Below, in pieces: positions 51,605 through 61,330 of a stretch of DNA of 64,000 nt (its first letter is position 1; each line of letters opens with the position of its first letter). A program made the translations under genes and the position numbers. The stretch is from assembly GCA_038232275.1 (NCBI GenBank), contig JBBSIC010000005.1, forward strand, positions 1-64,000. The letters run 5' to 3'. Below the pieces are notes generated by a model that was not told the origin of the DNA, made no database searches, and worked only from the letters and a program-made list of their open reading frames with translations. This DNA comes from DATLGB01 sp038232275. GTDB taxonomy: Bacteria > Actinomycetota > Thermoleophilia > Solirubrobacterales > Solirubrobacteraceae.

Positions 51605-51832
51605 ATGGCTTCAACACGCGACCGCGTACGTCAGCACCGAGAGCGCCTCCGTCGGCAGGGACTGCGGCCGGTGCAGATCTGGGTGCCCGATGTGCGGGCC
51701 CCTGAGTTCGTCGCCGAGGCCCACCGCCAGTCAGCCGCCATCGCTGCGAGCGAGCACGAAGCGGACGATCAGGCGTTCGTGGACGCCATCTCGTCGGGGT
51801 GGAGCGCCGACGATGAGCAGCAGCCCGGTTGA
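51605..51832 (+). CDS. Antitoxin (DUF3018/MazE-like)
   Basis: 75 residues. MASTRDRVRQHRERLRRQGLRPVQIWVPDVRAPEF is the opening of the DUF3018 antitoxin family, with an acidic disordered C-terminus (EHEADDQAFVDAISSGWSADDEQQ) of the toxin-neutralising type. The next ORF begins in its stop (TTGA), and a palindromic operator lies directly upstream. Confidence 0.85.
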   Translation: MASTRDRVRQHRERLRRQGLRPVQIWVPDVRAPEFVAEAHRQSAAIAASEHEADDQAFVDAISSGWSADDEQQPG

Positions 51833-52158
51833 GACGCGGCGAGGTCTATATCGCCGCGGTTCGGAGTGCGCACACGGGCAAGCCGCGCCCGGTGGTGATC
51901 GTGCAGGACGACCGCTTCGATGCAACCGCGTCGGTAACGGTGTGTCCGCTGACGACGAACCCGGTCGAGGCACCGTTGACGAGGATCGCTGTTGAGCCGT
52001 CGCCCCTAAATGGCCTGGACCAGGCGAGCCGGCTCATGGTGGACAAGGTGACGACGATGCCGCGACGCAACCTTCACGACCATCTTGGTCGGCTGCTTGC
52101 GGAGGACGTGGTGCGGCTCGATCGGGCCTTGCTCGTATTTCTGGGTCTGGCGGATTGA
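51829..52158 (+). CDS. mazF: MazF/PemK-family endoribonuclease toxin
   Basis: 109 residues, TTG start overlapping the antitoxin stop (TTGA at 51829-51832). MazF landmarks: MRRGEVYIAAVRSAHTGKPRPVVIVQDD (Arg/catalytic region), VTVCPLTTNPV, then SRLMVDKVTTMPRRNLHDHLG. Intact length. A sequence-specific mRNA interferase when freed from its antitoxin. Confidence 0.92.
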   Translation: MRRGEVYIAAVRSAHTGKPRPVVIVQDDRFDATASVTVCPLTTNPVEAPLTRIAVEPSPLNGLDQASRLMVDKVTTMPRRNLHDHLGRLLAEDVVRLDRALLVFLGLAD

Positions 52159-52269
52159 GCCCGGCGGCGTCCGGTAGAGAGGATTGCGGCGACCACTCAC
52201 CGTCGTCTACGCCGTCGGCCTCATCTTCCCGTCGCCACGCCGCATCGCATCGCACACATGGGCGTGGAC

Positions 52270-53526
52270 TCAGGCCGCCGCGATCGAGCGCGGCAGGCGC
52301 TCGCGGACCCGCTCGGCCAGCGCGCGGACCTCCGGGTCGTCGGCGAGCGCGAGGGCGCGGTCGCAGGCGGCGAGGCAGTCCGTCGGGCGGTCCGTGCGGG
52401 CGAGCGCGTGCGCGAGGCGCGACCACGCCGCCGCGGAGTCGGGCGCGAGGCCGATCGCCTGCTCGCAGGCCGCGAGCTCCCTGCCGAGGTCGCCGATCAG
52501 ACAGGCGATCAGCGCGAGGTCGAGCAGCCCCTGCTCGCTGGGGGCGAGCGCGCGCGCGCGCTCGAGCGCCTCCAGCGCGCCGGCGCGATCGAAGCGCCGC
52601 ATGCGCAGGCGCCCGAGGCGCTCCCAGGCGGTCGCGTCCCGCGGCGCGGCGACGGTCTCCCGCTGCGCGGCGTCGTGGGCCTGCGAGAGGGAGCCCATGT
52701 CCTCGTAGATGCGCGCGGCCGTGCGGTGCGGACCGGGGCGCTCGGGCTCCACACGCGCCCAGTCGCGCACGCAGCGCGCGGCGGCGGCGTAGTCGCCCGC
52801 CTGCCAGAAGGCCGTGGTCATCAGGCGCAGCACGGCGGCGTTGGCGGGCTCGGCGTCGCGCGCGAAGACCAGCCGCTTGGCGGCCAGGGCGAAGTCGCCC
52901 TCGGCGAGCGCGTGCTTGGCGGCCGTCATGAAGCGCTCGACGCGCTCGGCGCTCGGGTCGGGCGTGGAGAAGTCGACGAACTGCAGCGACCCGGCGGGGA
53001 CGGTGCGGATGCCGATGTGAAAGGACACGCGCGCCCACTGCTGCATGGAGGCGTCCGTATCGGGGTCACCGGTGAAGTAGATGCCGTTGACGGTCCCGAC
53101 GCCCCACTCGGGGTAGGACAGGCAGCGCGCGTAGCGGTGCACGACCGAGTGGTCGGGCATGCGCGTGCCGAACGGGTCGTGCTTCTGGCTCTCGGCCGAG
53201 GCGGCGCGGGCGCGCTCCTGCTCCTCGTAGTTGCGCCGTCCCGCCTCGGCGCGCGCCGCGCGCGCCGCGCCGGCGCTGACCTTGACCGCGTTGCGCGTGA
53301 CCCGGCCGCCGCGCGAGGTCTCGGCCAGGCGCTCGAGCGTGTCGGCGGCCTCGTTGATCGCCTTCAGGTGGCGCTCGTGCTCGAACTGCTTGCCGGCCGG
53401 GGCGATGTCCGGGTGCCAGACCTTCGCCAGCTTGCGGCGCGCCAGCTGCACCTCGCGCATGCCGAACGGGGGTTCGAGCTCGAGGAGCAGGACCGCTTGT
53501 TCTACGTCGAAGACCGGTGGTGCCAC
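52270..53526 (-). CDS. J-domain and TPR protein
   Basis: 418 residues. The first 70 residues hold a DnaJ-like J-domain with its HPD motif (KVWHPDIAPAGKQF), then a basic linker with long helices (SAGAARAARAEAGRRNYEEQER) and a C-terminal array of TPR pairs (AAKRLVFARDAEPANAAVL, ALERARALAPSEQGLL, ACEQAIGLAPDSAAAW, ACDRALALADDPEV). Couples an Hsp70 docking unit to a protein-binding superhelix, so a co-chaperone or scaffold. A middle segment (SYPEWGVGTVNGIYFTG) is unassigned. Confidence 0.82.
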   Translation of the reverse strand: MAPPVFDVEQAVLLLELEPPFGMREVQLARRKLAKVWHPDIAPAGKQFEHERHLKAINEAADTLERLAETSRGGRVTRNAVKVSAGAARAARAEAGRRNYEEQERARAASAESQKHDPFGTRMPDHSVVHRYARCLSYPEWGVGTVNGIYFTGDPDTDASMQQWARVSFHIGIRTVPAGSLQFVDFSTPDPSAERVERFMTAAKHALAEGDFALAAKRLVFARDAEPANAAVLRLMTTAFWQAGDYAAAARCVRDWARVEPERPGPHRTAARIYEDMGSLSQAHDAAQRETVAAPRDATAWERLGRLRMRRFDRAGALEALERARALAPSEQGLLDLALIACLIGDLGRELAACEQAIGLAPDSAAAWSRLAHALARTDRPTDCLAACDRALALADDPEVRALAERVRERLPRSIAAA

Positions 53527-53560
53527 GATCTTTTCACGGTACTAGTCCGGGACGACCGGG

Positions 53561-54325
53561 TCAGTCGATCAGGCGGCCGGTCAGGCGCCAGTTCGCGAGG
53601 CACCACATGACCACGGCGAAGATCAACAGCGCGGCCGTGTGCCAGAGATCGACCGTCTCGAAGCCGAAGCTCGCGTGGCGGACGAGCTCGACGCAGTGAT
53701 ACAGCGGGTTGGCCTGCGACGCGACGCGCGCCCACTCCGGCAGCTGGTCGATCGGAAAGAACGTGCCCGCGAGCAGGAACATCGGCGTGATGATCAGGCT
53801 CTGCACGTAGCTCGTGTTGTCGAAGTTCTCGACGATCGCGGCGATCATCATCCCTGCCGCCGCGAAGCCGAAGCCCGTGAGGATCCCGATGGCGGGCACG
53901 AGCAGCATGCCGGGGGTGGGGTCCAGGCCGAAGAAGAAGCCGACGATCAGCGGAGCGCAGCCGTAGATGCCCGAGCGCACCCCGATCCACGCCGACTCGG
54001 CGGTGACGATCTCCGACACGCTCACCGGCGCGGCCAGCAGCGCGTCGTAGGTGCGCTGGTACTTCCACTTCAACAGCGTCCCGAAGATGCCCGAGAAGAC
54101 CGAGGAGAAGAGGATCGCCGTCGCGACCGTGCCGATGGCCACGAACTCGATGTACCTGACGCCGCCGACCTTGTCGACCAGTGAGCCGAAGCCGAAGCCG
54201 AAGGCCAGCAGGTAGACGATCGGCTGCACGATCGCCGAGAAGGTCGACGCGCGCCAGAAGGTCCCGAAGTTGATCACCTCGCGCACCAGCACCCCCATCA
54301 GGCCGGAGCGCTCCATGCGCAGCAT
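53561..54325 (-). CDS. ABC-2 type exporter permease
   Basis: 254 residues with six helices. EVINFGTFWRASTFSAIVQPIVYLLAFGFG, the FLLAGTFFPIDQLPEWARVASQANPLYHCVELVR signature between helices 4 and 5, and the final LLIFAVVMWCLANW match ABC-2 permeases of the DrrB/NodJ type. Its ATG shares a base with the ATPase stop (TGATG at 54325), so they form one exporter. The substrate (drug, lipid or polysaccharide) is unknown. Confidence 0.93.
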   Translation of the reverse strand: MLRMERSGLMGVLVREVINFGTFWRASTFSAIVQPIVYLLAFGFGFGSLVDKVGGVRYIEFVAIGTVATAILFSSVFSGIFGTLLKWKYQRTYDALLAAPVSVSEIVTAESAWIGVRSGIYGCAPLIVGFFFGLDPTPGMLLVPAIGILTGFGFAAAGMMIAAIVENFDNTSYVQSLIITPMFLLAGTFFPIDQLPEWARVASQANPLYHCVELVRHASFGFETVDLWHTAALLIFAVVMWCLANWRLTGRLID

Positions 54326-55215
54326 CACTCGACCTCCTCGCCGGTGAGCAGCACGAAGACGTCCTCGAGGCTCGCCACGCGCGTCGCGCCCTCCGGGAGC
54401 TCGCCGTTGGAGGACTCCGTGCCGAGGATCGCGATCGACGTGCCGGTGCGGCGGGTCCGGTAGCCTTGCGCCTTGACCTGCGCCTCGACCTCGACGAGCT
54501 CCTCCTGGGGCCCGTAGACCTCGGTGACCTGGGCGCCGACGAGGTCGCGCACGAGATCGGACGGCTTGCCCGCCGCGACGGCCTTGCCGTGGCTCATGAT
54601 CAGCACGGTGTCGGCGAGGCGCTCGGCCTCCTCGATGTAGTGCGTCGACATCAGGATCGACGTGCCCTGCGCGCGCAGGCCGCCGATCAGCCCCCACAGC
54701 TCCTGGCGCACCTGCGGGTCCAGGCCGACGGTCGGCTCGTCGAGCAGCATCAGCCGCGGGGTGTGCACGAGCGCGCGCGCGATCAGCAGCCGCCGGCGCA
54801 TGCCGCCCGAGAGCTTGTCGACGCGCGAGTCGCGGCGCTCGGCGAGGTTGCCGATCTGCAGGACCCGGTCGATCGCGTCCTTGCGCTCCCGGCGGGACAC
54901 GCGGTACAGGTAGGCGAAGACCGACAGGGTCTGCTCGACCGTGAGCGCGATGTCGAGGTTGTCGAGCTGGGGGACGACGCCCATCTGGGCCCGCGCGGCC
55001 TTGGACTCCGCGGGCATCGGGAGGCCGAGGACCTCGATCTCCCCCTCGTCGGCCACGGTCTGGCCGGTGAGCATGCGCATCGTCGTCGACTTGCCCGCGC
55101 CGTTGGGTCCGAGCAGGCCGACGCACGTCCCCTCGGGGACGTCGAAGTCCAGGCCGTCCACGGCCGTGATCGGGCCGTAGCGCTTGACGACGTGGTGCAC
55201 GCTGATCGCAGGCAT
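54325..55215 (-). CDS. ABC exporter ATPase (DrrA/NodI-like)
   Basis: 296 residues. Walker A LLGPNGAGKSTTMRML, Q-loop VVPQLDNLDI, signature KLSGGMRRRLLIARAL, Walker B LMLLDEPTVGLDPQVRQ, and a switch His in STHYIEEAE. A C-terminal extension (EGATRVASLEDVFVLLTG) is of the DrrA/NodI type. Start at ATG 55215 with GAGGGG before it. Pairs with the permease downstream. Confidence 0.94.
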   Translation of the reverse strand: MPAISVHHVVKRYGPITAVDGLDFDVPEGTCVGLLGPNGAGKSTTMRMLTGQTVADEGEIEVLGLPMPAESKAARAQMGVVPQLDNLDIALTVEQTLSVFAYLYRVSRRERKDAIDRVLQIGNLAERRDSRVDKLSGGMRRRLLIARALVHTPRLMLLDEPTVGLDPQVRQELWGLIGGLRAQGTSILMSTHYIEEAERLADTVLIMSHGKAVAAGKPSDLVRDLVGAQVTEVYGPQEELVEVEAQVKAQGYRTRRTGTSIAILGTESSNGELPEGATRVASLEDVFVLLTGEEVE

Positions 55216-55220
55216 CCCCC

Positions 55221-55514
55221 TCAGCTTGCCATGTAGCGGCGCACGGATCCGGTCCGCTGCCTCGCCATCACGTGCGCCCACCGGTGCACCGCGTCCCGGC
55301 GGGCGGCGGCGCCCTGCCCCGCCACGCGGGCGATCGTCGCGCCCTCGGCGTGGACTCGAACCGTCGTCACGAGCACACCGTCGAGCGCACTCACCTCGGC
55401 GTCGGTGGCGGACTCGAGACCCAGCTCGGCCAGCGTCGTCGCCGCGCGGCCGCGGGCGCGCAGCTCGGCGGCCAGGCCTCGCGGCAGCATGTCGTCGAGG
55501 ATCAGGACGCGCAC
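55221..55514 (-). CDS. DUF5615-like (PIN-fold) toxin-type protein
   Basis: 97 residues from GTG 55514, starting inside the last codons of the DUF433 gene (13-base overlap). VRVLILDDMLPRGLAAELRARGRAATTLAELGL is the opening of DUF5615, which is PIN-like. In family members a later Asp/Asn follows the VLVT strand; here it is VLVTTVRV, so one acidic position is probably lost. Basic C-terminus (ARQRTGSVRRYMAS). Whether it is an active RNase is doubtful. Confidence 0.75.
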   Translation of the reverse strand: MRVLILDDMLPRGLAAELRARGRAATTLAELGLESATDAEVSALDGVLVTTVRVHAEGATIARVAGQGAAARRDAVHRWAHVMARQRTGSVRRYMAS

Positions 55515-56066
55515 GCCGCCCACCACGCGTGCGCGTCTGCGAGCTGTGCGTCGGAGAGCTCGAGCCCGTCCGGGTCGGCGACGGCGTCCTCCACGGGCAC
55601 GCGCCGCCCGCGCAGGCACGGGCGCCCGTCCAGCCGCGCGGGGTCGACCTCCACGCCGCGCACGCCCCCCGCGCGCGCAGGCCACCCGCCGGCCCGCAGC
55701 AGGGCGACCGCGTCGAGGCGGCCGTCGAGCGGGAGCACGCGCTGCTCGGTGAAGACGTCCTCGAGGCCCTCGCCGCGCTCGACCGCGAGCCGGCGGTCGA
55801 CGACGTGCAGGCCGCTGGAGAGCGGATGCTCGCCCCCGAGGCGCTCGACGGCCCGCCGGATCACCGGCAGCGTGAAGCCCGCCTCGACCAGCAGGTGCAC
55901 CGCGAGCGCCTCCGCCACGTCGGCGAAGGCGTAGACGTGGGGCTCGCCGTCGGAGACCGACGCGCGCATGTGCCCCCAGCGCGCCCACTGGCCGACGCGG
56001 TCGCCGGGCACGCCCGCCAGCCGGCCGGCCTCGTGGGCGAGGTAGTGACCTACAGTGGCTCGGTTC

Positions 56067-56068
<2 letters not shown>
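55502..56068 (-). CDS. DUF433-type antitoxin with N-terminal MerR-like helix-turn-helix
   Basis: 188 residues from ATG 56068. A MerR-like winged helix (HYLAHEAGRLAGVPGDRVGQWARWGH, VYAFADVAEALAVHLLVEAG) is followed by a DUF433-like C-terminus (GVRGVEVDPARLDGRPCLRGRRVPVEDAV). This arrangement recurs next to DUF5615/PIN-type partners. Its start codon overlaps that of the divergent EttA gene: ATG 56068-56066 on the minus strand and ATG 56067-56069 on the plus strand, forming CATG. Confidence 0.83.
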
Positions 56069-57722
<1,654 letters not shown>

Positions 57723-57759
57723 ACCCATCTGTGTCGCCGCGGTAGGGTTCCGCGGCCTA

Positions 57760-59004
57760 ATGGTCGCCCTACTCGCGAGCCTGATCTGCGGGAGCGTGCT
57801 GCTCGCCGCCGCGGCCATGAAGGTCGCCGAGCCCGCGGCCTCGCGCGTCGCCCTCGCGACCTACGGTGCGGCGGACTGGTGGCTGACGCCGCTGGTCGCG
57901 GTCGAGACGGCGCTGGGCGCGGCCGTGCTGGCCGGCCTGCGCGGCGCGGGCTGGGGCGCGGCCGTCCTGTTCGCGGCCTTCGCCGTCGCGCAGTCCGGCG
58001 TGCTCGTCCGCGGCGGGGGCGGTGCGCCGTGCGGGTGCCTCGGTGGGCGGGGCGCGGTATCGGCGACCTCCGTCGTGCGCGTGGCCGGCCTGGCGGGGCT
58101 CGCGGCGCTGGCGCACGGCGGCGGGCGGCCCGCGCTCGCGCTCGTCGGCGTCGGCGTGGCCGCCGTCGCCGCGCTGCTGGGACGGCGAGCGCCGCGCGGG
58201 GCGCTCGACGTCGCCGGCGAGGGCCCGGAGATCGGCACGACGCTGTCCGGCCCCACCGGCCTGCTGCTGTTCACCGCCGACGGCTGCCGGCTGTGCGCGC
58301 GCGTCAAGCGGGGGCTGTCGGGTGTCGTCGAGCTCGACGAGGAGCGCGACGCCGCCGCGTGGCTCGCCGCGCGCGTGCCGGGCGCCCCATACGCGGTCGT
58401 CGTCGGCGACGACGGGGTGGTGCGCGCGAAGGGCACCGTCAACACCGCGGAGCAGGCCCGCTCGCTGCTGGGCCACTCGCGCCGCACGTTTCTCAGCCGG
58501 GCGGCAGGCGTCGCGGCCGCGGTCGCCGGCGCCCAGACGATCGGCGCGCTCGTCCGCCCCGGCGAGGCGGAGGCTTATCACTTCTGCGGCCACGTCTACA
58601 CGACCGACTCCTGCCCGCACCCGACCGGCCTGCCCCGGATCGACGCCAAGGGCTACCCGCTGCGGGCCGAGGACGGCCACCGCGTGGACGACCTCGGCCG
58701 CCTGATCGACGGGGAGGGGCGCGCGGTCGGCGAGGACGGCACGCGCCTGGTCGACCCGGACGGCCGCCCCCTGCCGATCGCGAGCCGCACGAAGGTCTGC
58801 AAGGCGACCGGGCGCCGGTACGGCTTCGCGACCCAGGTCGACGGCGCCTGGTACCGCTGCTGCAAGGGCCATGTGCGCAAGCTCGTCGACTGCTGCGCCG
58901 ACCACGACCGGCGCGTCAACGGCGACAAGTCGCTGAGGGGCTACTGCTACGGCCACCGCCGGGTGTTCTGCGTGATGTTCCACCAGACGAAGATCCCGTG
59001 CTGA
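57760..59004 (+). CDS. MauE-like membrane domain fused to Trx-like and Tat-exported Cys-rich (MauA-like) domains
   Basis: 414 residues in three modules. Residues 1-140: four to five helices of MauE/DoxX type with a CGCLGG motif (91-96). Residues 160-235: thioredoxin-like segment with CRLC at 176-179 (MauD-like). Residues 240-262: SRRTFLSRAAGVAAAVAGAQ, a Tat-like twin-arginine signal. Residues 270-414: Cys-rich domain with ten cysteines (YHFCGHVYTTDSC, YRCCKGH, DCCADH, KIPC) like a methylamine dehydrogenase light chain. Order E-D-A copies mauEDA. An internal Tat signal in a membrane protein is odd. Coupled to the next gene by a 7-base overlap. Confidence 0.8.
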   Translation: MVALLASLICGSVLLAAAAMKVAEPAASRVALATYGAADWWLTPLVAVETALGAAVLAGLRGAGWGAAVLFAAFAVAQSGVLVRGGGGAPCGCLGGRGAVSATSVVRVAGLAGLAALAHGGGRPALALVGVGVAAVAALLGRRAPRGALDVAGEGPEIGTTLSGPTGLLLFTADGCRLCARVKRGLSGVVELDEERDAAAWLAARVPGAPYAVVVGDDGVVRAKGTVNTAEQARSLLGHSRRTFLSRAAGVAAAVAGAQTIGALVRPGEAEAYHFCGHVYTTDSCPHPTGLPRIDAKGYPLRAEDGHRVDDLGRLIDGEGRAVGEDGTRLVDPDGRPLPIASRTKVCKATGRRYGFATQVDGAWYRCCKGHVRKLVDCCADHDRRVNGDKSLRGYCYGHRRVFCVMFHQTKIPC

Positions 59005-60491
59005 CGGCCGCGCTCGTCGCCGTCGCGGTCCGTGCCGGGCTCGCCGGGTCCTGGTCGCCGTGCGGCCTCTCGATGGTCGACACGCTCGCGCCCGCCGGGT
59101 GCGCGGGACGGCGCCGGACCTCCGTGCTCGGGTCGCTCGCGTTCGCCGCCGGCGCGCTCGGCGGCGGGGTCGCGACCTTCGGCGGGCTCGCCCTGCTCGG
59201 CTCGCAGCTCGGGGTCGCGGGGGGCGCGGCCGCCGCACTCGCCGCCGCCGCGCTGCTGCTCGGCGCCGCGGGGGACGCCGCCGGCCGCCGGATCGTCCCG
59301 CAGGTGCGCCGGCAGGTCCCCGAGTCCTGGCGCCGCGTCCTGCCCGTGCCCCTGGCCGCCGCGTTGTACGGCGTGCTGCTCGGGCTGGGCTTCACGACGT
59401 TCGTCCTGTCGTTTGCGACCTGGGCGCTGGCGGCCGCCTGCCTCGCCGTCGGGGCGCCGGGGACCGGAGTGGCGATCGGGCTCGCGTTCGGCGCCGGGCG
59501 GGCACTGCCCGTCGGGCTGCTCGCGCCGTTCGCGGACCGGGAGGCCCCGGCCGCCGTCGCCGCCGCCATGGGCGAGCGCCCCGTGATCCTGCGGGGGCTG
59601 CGCGCCGCCGCTGCGGCGGGCCTCGCCGTCGCCGCGGCAACGCTGCTCGCCGCGCCGCCGTCCGCGCGCGCCGCGGCCACGTTCGCGCTCGACGCGACGG
59701 ACCCGAGCGCCAGCGCGGGCCTCGTCGCCTGGCAGGTGCCGGGCGGTACGGGTCGGCTGCGGCACGCGGACGGGCAGGTCGTCCCGGTGCCGGGCACCCA
59801 CCCGGCCGTCAGCGGCGGCCTGATCGCCTGGCTCGCGGGAGGGCAGGCCGTCGTGGCCGACGCCGCCACGCTGCGGCCGCTGGTCGCCTTCCCAGCGCCG
59901 GGCGCGGACGCGCTGGGGCTCTCCGGGCGCTACGTGGCGTGGCGGGCGCCGGGCGAGGGCGGGCGCGACGCGATCTTCGCCCGGAGCCTGCGCACGGCGT
60001 CGGGGACGACGGTGGTGGCGCTCGCCCGCGGCCGCGGCAGCCTCGGCCGCCCGGTGATCGACGACACGCGCGTCGTCTTCGACGACCAGGCGCCGGCGGT
60101 CAGCCGGATCCTCCAGCGCGACCTCGCCACCGGGGAGCTGCGCACCCTGCGCCGCTCCCCGAGCGCGCTGCTGCTGCAGCCATCCATGGTCGACCACCGG
60201 CTGATGTACGTCCGCTCGACCGCAGACGGCCAGGCGGCCTACCTCGGCGGCCATCGCGTCTACGCGACGACGCCGACCGCCCGCCGCGACGACGGCGTGG
60301 GGAAGGGCCATCACCCACACCACGCGGGCTACGCGCACGGCAGGCGCCCGAAGGATCCGCCGCGACCGCCGGCCGGTCTCACCGTGACGCTGTGGACGAC
60401 GGCGTTCGACGGCCCGGTCGCGTACGTGACCCGGCTGCGCCACCGCTCCGGCGGCGCGGTGCAGGCACGCATCCTGCGGTTTGGCCCGTAG
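58998..60491 (+). CDS. CcdA/MauF-like membrane domain fused to a beta-propeller
   Basis: 497 residues. Residues 1-225: about six helices with SPCGLSMVDTLAPAGC near the start, where a Pro-Cys recalls the CcdA/DsbD redox-relay helix. A signal-like stretch (AATLLAAPPSARA) leads to residues 228-497, a six- or seven-bladed propeller (ASAGLVAWQVPGGTG, VSGGLIAWLAGGQAVV, ALGLSGRYVAWRAPGEGG, VDHRLMYVRSTADGQ) with a His/Gly/Pro insert near 435. The MADH large subunit MauB is also a propeller and MauF an integral membrane protein, so this looks like an F-B fusion. GTG 58998 overlaps the previous stop. Confidence 0.78.
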   Translation: MLTAALVAVAVRAGLAGSWSPCGLSMVDTLAPAGCAGRRRTSVLGSLAFAAGALGGGVATFGGLALLGSQLGVAGGAAAALAAAALLLGAAGDAAGRRIVPQVRRQVPESWRRVLPVPLAAALYGVLLGLGFTTFVLSFATWALAAACLAVGAPGTGVAIGLAFGAGRALPVGLLAPFADREAPAAVAAAMGERPVILRGLRAAAAAGLAVAAATLLAAPPSARAAATFALDATDPSASAGLVAWQVPGGTGRLRHADGQVVPVPGTHPAVSGGLIAWLAGGQAVVADAATLRPLVAFPAPGADALGLSGRYVAWRAPGEGGRDAIFARSLRTASGTTVVALARGRGSLGRPVIDDTRVVFDDQAPAVSRILQRDLATGELRTLRRSPSALLLQPSMVDHRLMYVRSTADGQAAYLGGHRVYATTPTARRDDGVGKGHHPHHAGYAHGRRPKDPPRPPAGLTVTLWTTAFDGPVAYVTRLRHRSGGAVQARILRFGP

Positions 60492-60532
60492 GACCGGCGG
60501 GGCCCAGAGCTCTCGCGTCCCGCAGATTCGGC

Positions 60533-60581
60533 GGCCGTCGCAGATCTGGCATCTATTGCATGCCGAATCTGCGACGGCCGG
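60533..60581. repeat. Conserved hairpin repeat, copy 2 (between convergent genes)
   Basis: CGGCCGTCGCAGAT (60533-60546) pairs perfectly with ATCTGCGACGGCCG (60568-60581), and GGCAT (60549-60553) with ATGCC (60561-60565), with a 7-base loop. The stem is longer than copy 1 at 7589, but the core and loop sequences match its reverse complement, with base changes on both arms that keep pairing. Confidence 0.8.
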
Positions 60582-60622
60582 AAAGTCTCTGGCGGGTCAC
60601 GGACCGCGGCCGAACCCGCGCG

Positions 60623-61330
60623 CTACGCCAACTCCGCGAGCAGCGGCGCCAGCTCCGCCGCGCCCGCGGCCACGTGGTCGGCCGCGGCGAGGTCCGTCGC
60701 GGCGAAGGGGCCGGTGGTGACCGCGACGACGCGGAGGCCGTCGGCGCGCGCGCAGGCGACGTCGCGCGGGGTGTCGCCGATGACGATCGTGCGCTCGCGC
60801 GGCCACGGCGCGCCGCCCTCGCCGCCGGCCCGCCGGCGCGCGAGCGGCGGGAGCGACTCGCGCTGCTCGGCGTCGGAGCCGAAGCCGCCCTGGCCCGGCT
60901 CGAAGTGCGCGCCGATGCCGGCCCGCTGGAGCTTCAGCCGCGCCACGGGCTCGAAGTTGCCCGTGACCAGCGACGAGCGCAGGCGCGGGTCGCCGGCGAG
61001 GGAGGTGAGCAGCTCGCCGATGCCCGGGGCGACGAAGCCCGAGAGATCCTGCGGGCACAGCTCCTCGTAGGCCGCGGCGGGCGCGCGGGCGACCGCCTGC
61101 ACCTCGCGATCGATCGCGTCGGCCGCGACGCCGAGGGCCAGCAGGATGTGGCGCGCGATCGCGCCGTCCGTGCGCCCCGCGGGCTCGATCCCGCGGACCT
61201 CCTCCGGGCGCAGCCGCTCGCCGTGGACCTCCCGCACCGCCCGCAGCAGCGCCCGGGCATGGGCGTCCGAGGCCCGCTGCAGCAGCGTGCCGTCGATGTC
61301 CCAGAGCAGCAGGAGCGGGAGGTCGGTCAC
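60623..61330 (-). CDS. HAD-superfamily phosphatase
   Basis: 235 residues from GTG 61330, overlapping the M42 peptidase stop (GTGA). Motif I LLWDIDGTLLQRAS (nucleophile Asp), motif II VTGNFEPVARLKLQ, and motif III IGDTPRDVACARADG are intact. A cap region lies in the first third. Substrate unknown; phosphoglycolate phosphatase-like. Last gene of the aconitase, M42, HAD transcript. Confidence 0.9.
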   Translation of the reverse strand: MTDLPLLLLWDIDGTLLQRASDAHARALLRAVREVHGERLRPEEVRGIEPAGRTDGAIARHILLALGVAADAIDREVQAVARAPAAAYEELCPQDLSGFVAPGIGELLTSLAGDPRLRSSLVTGNFEPVARLKLQRAGIGAHFEPGQGGFGSDAEQRESLPPLARRRAGGEGGAPWPRERTIVIGDTPRDVACARADGLRVVAVTTGPFAATDLAAADHVAAGAAELAPLLAELA

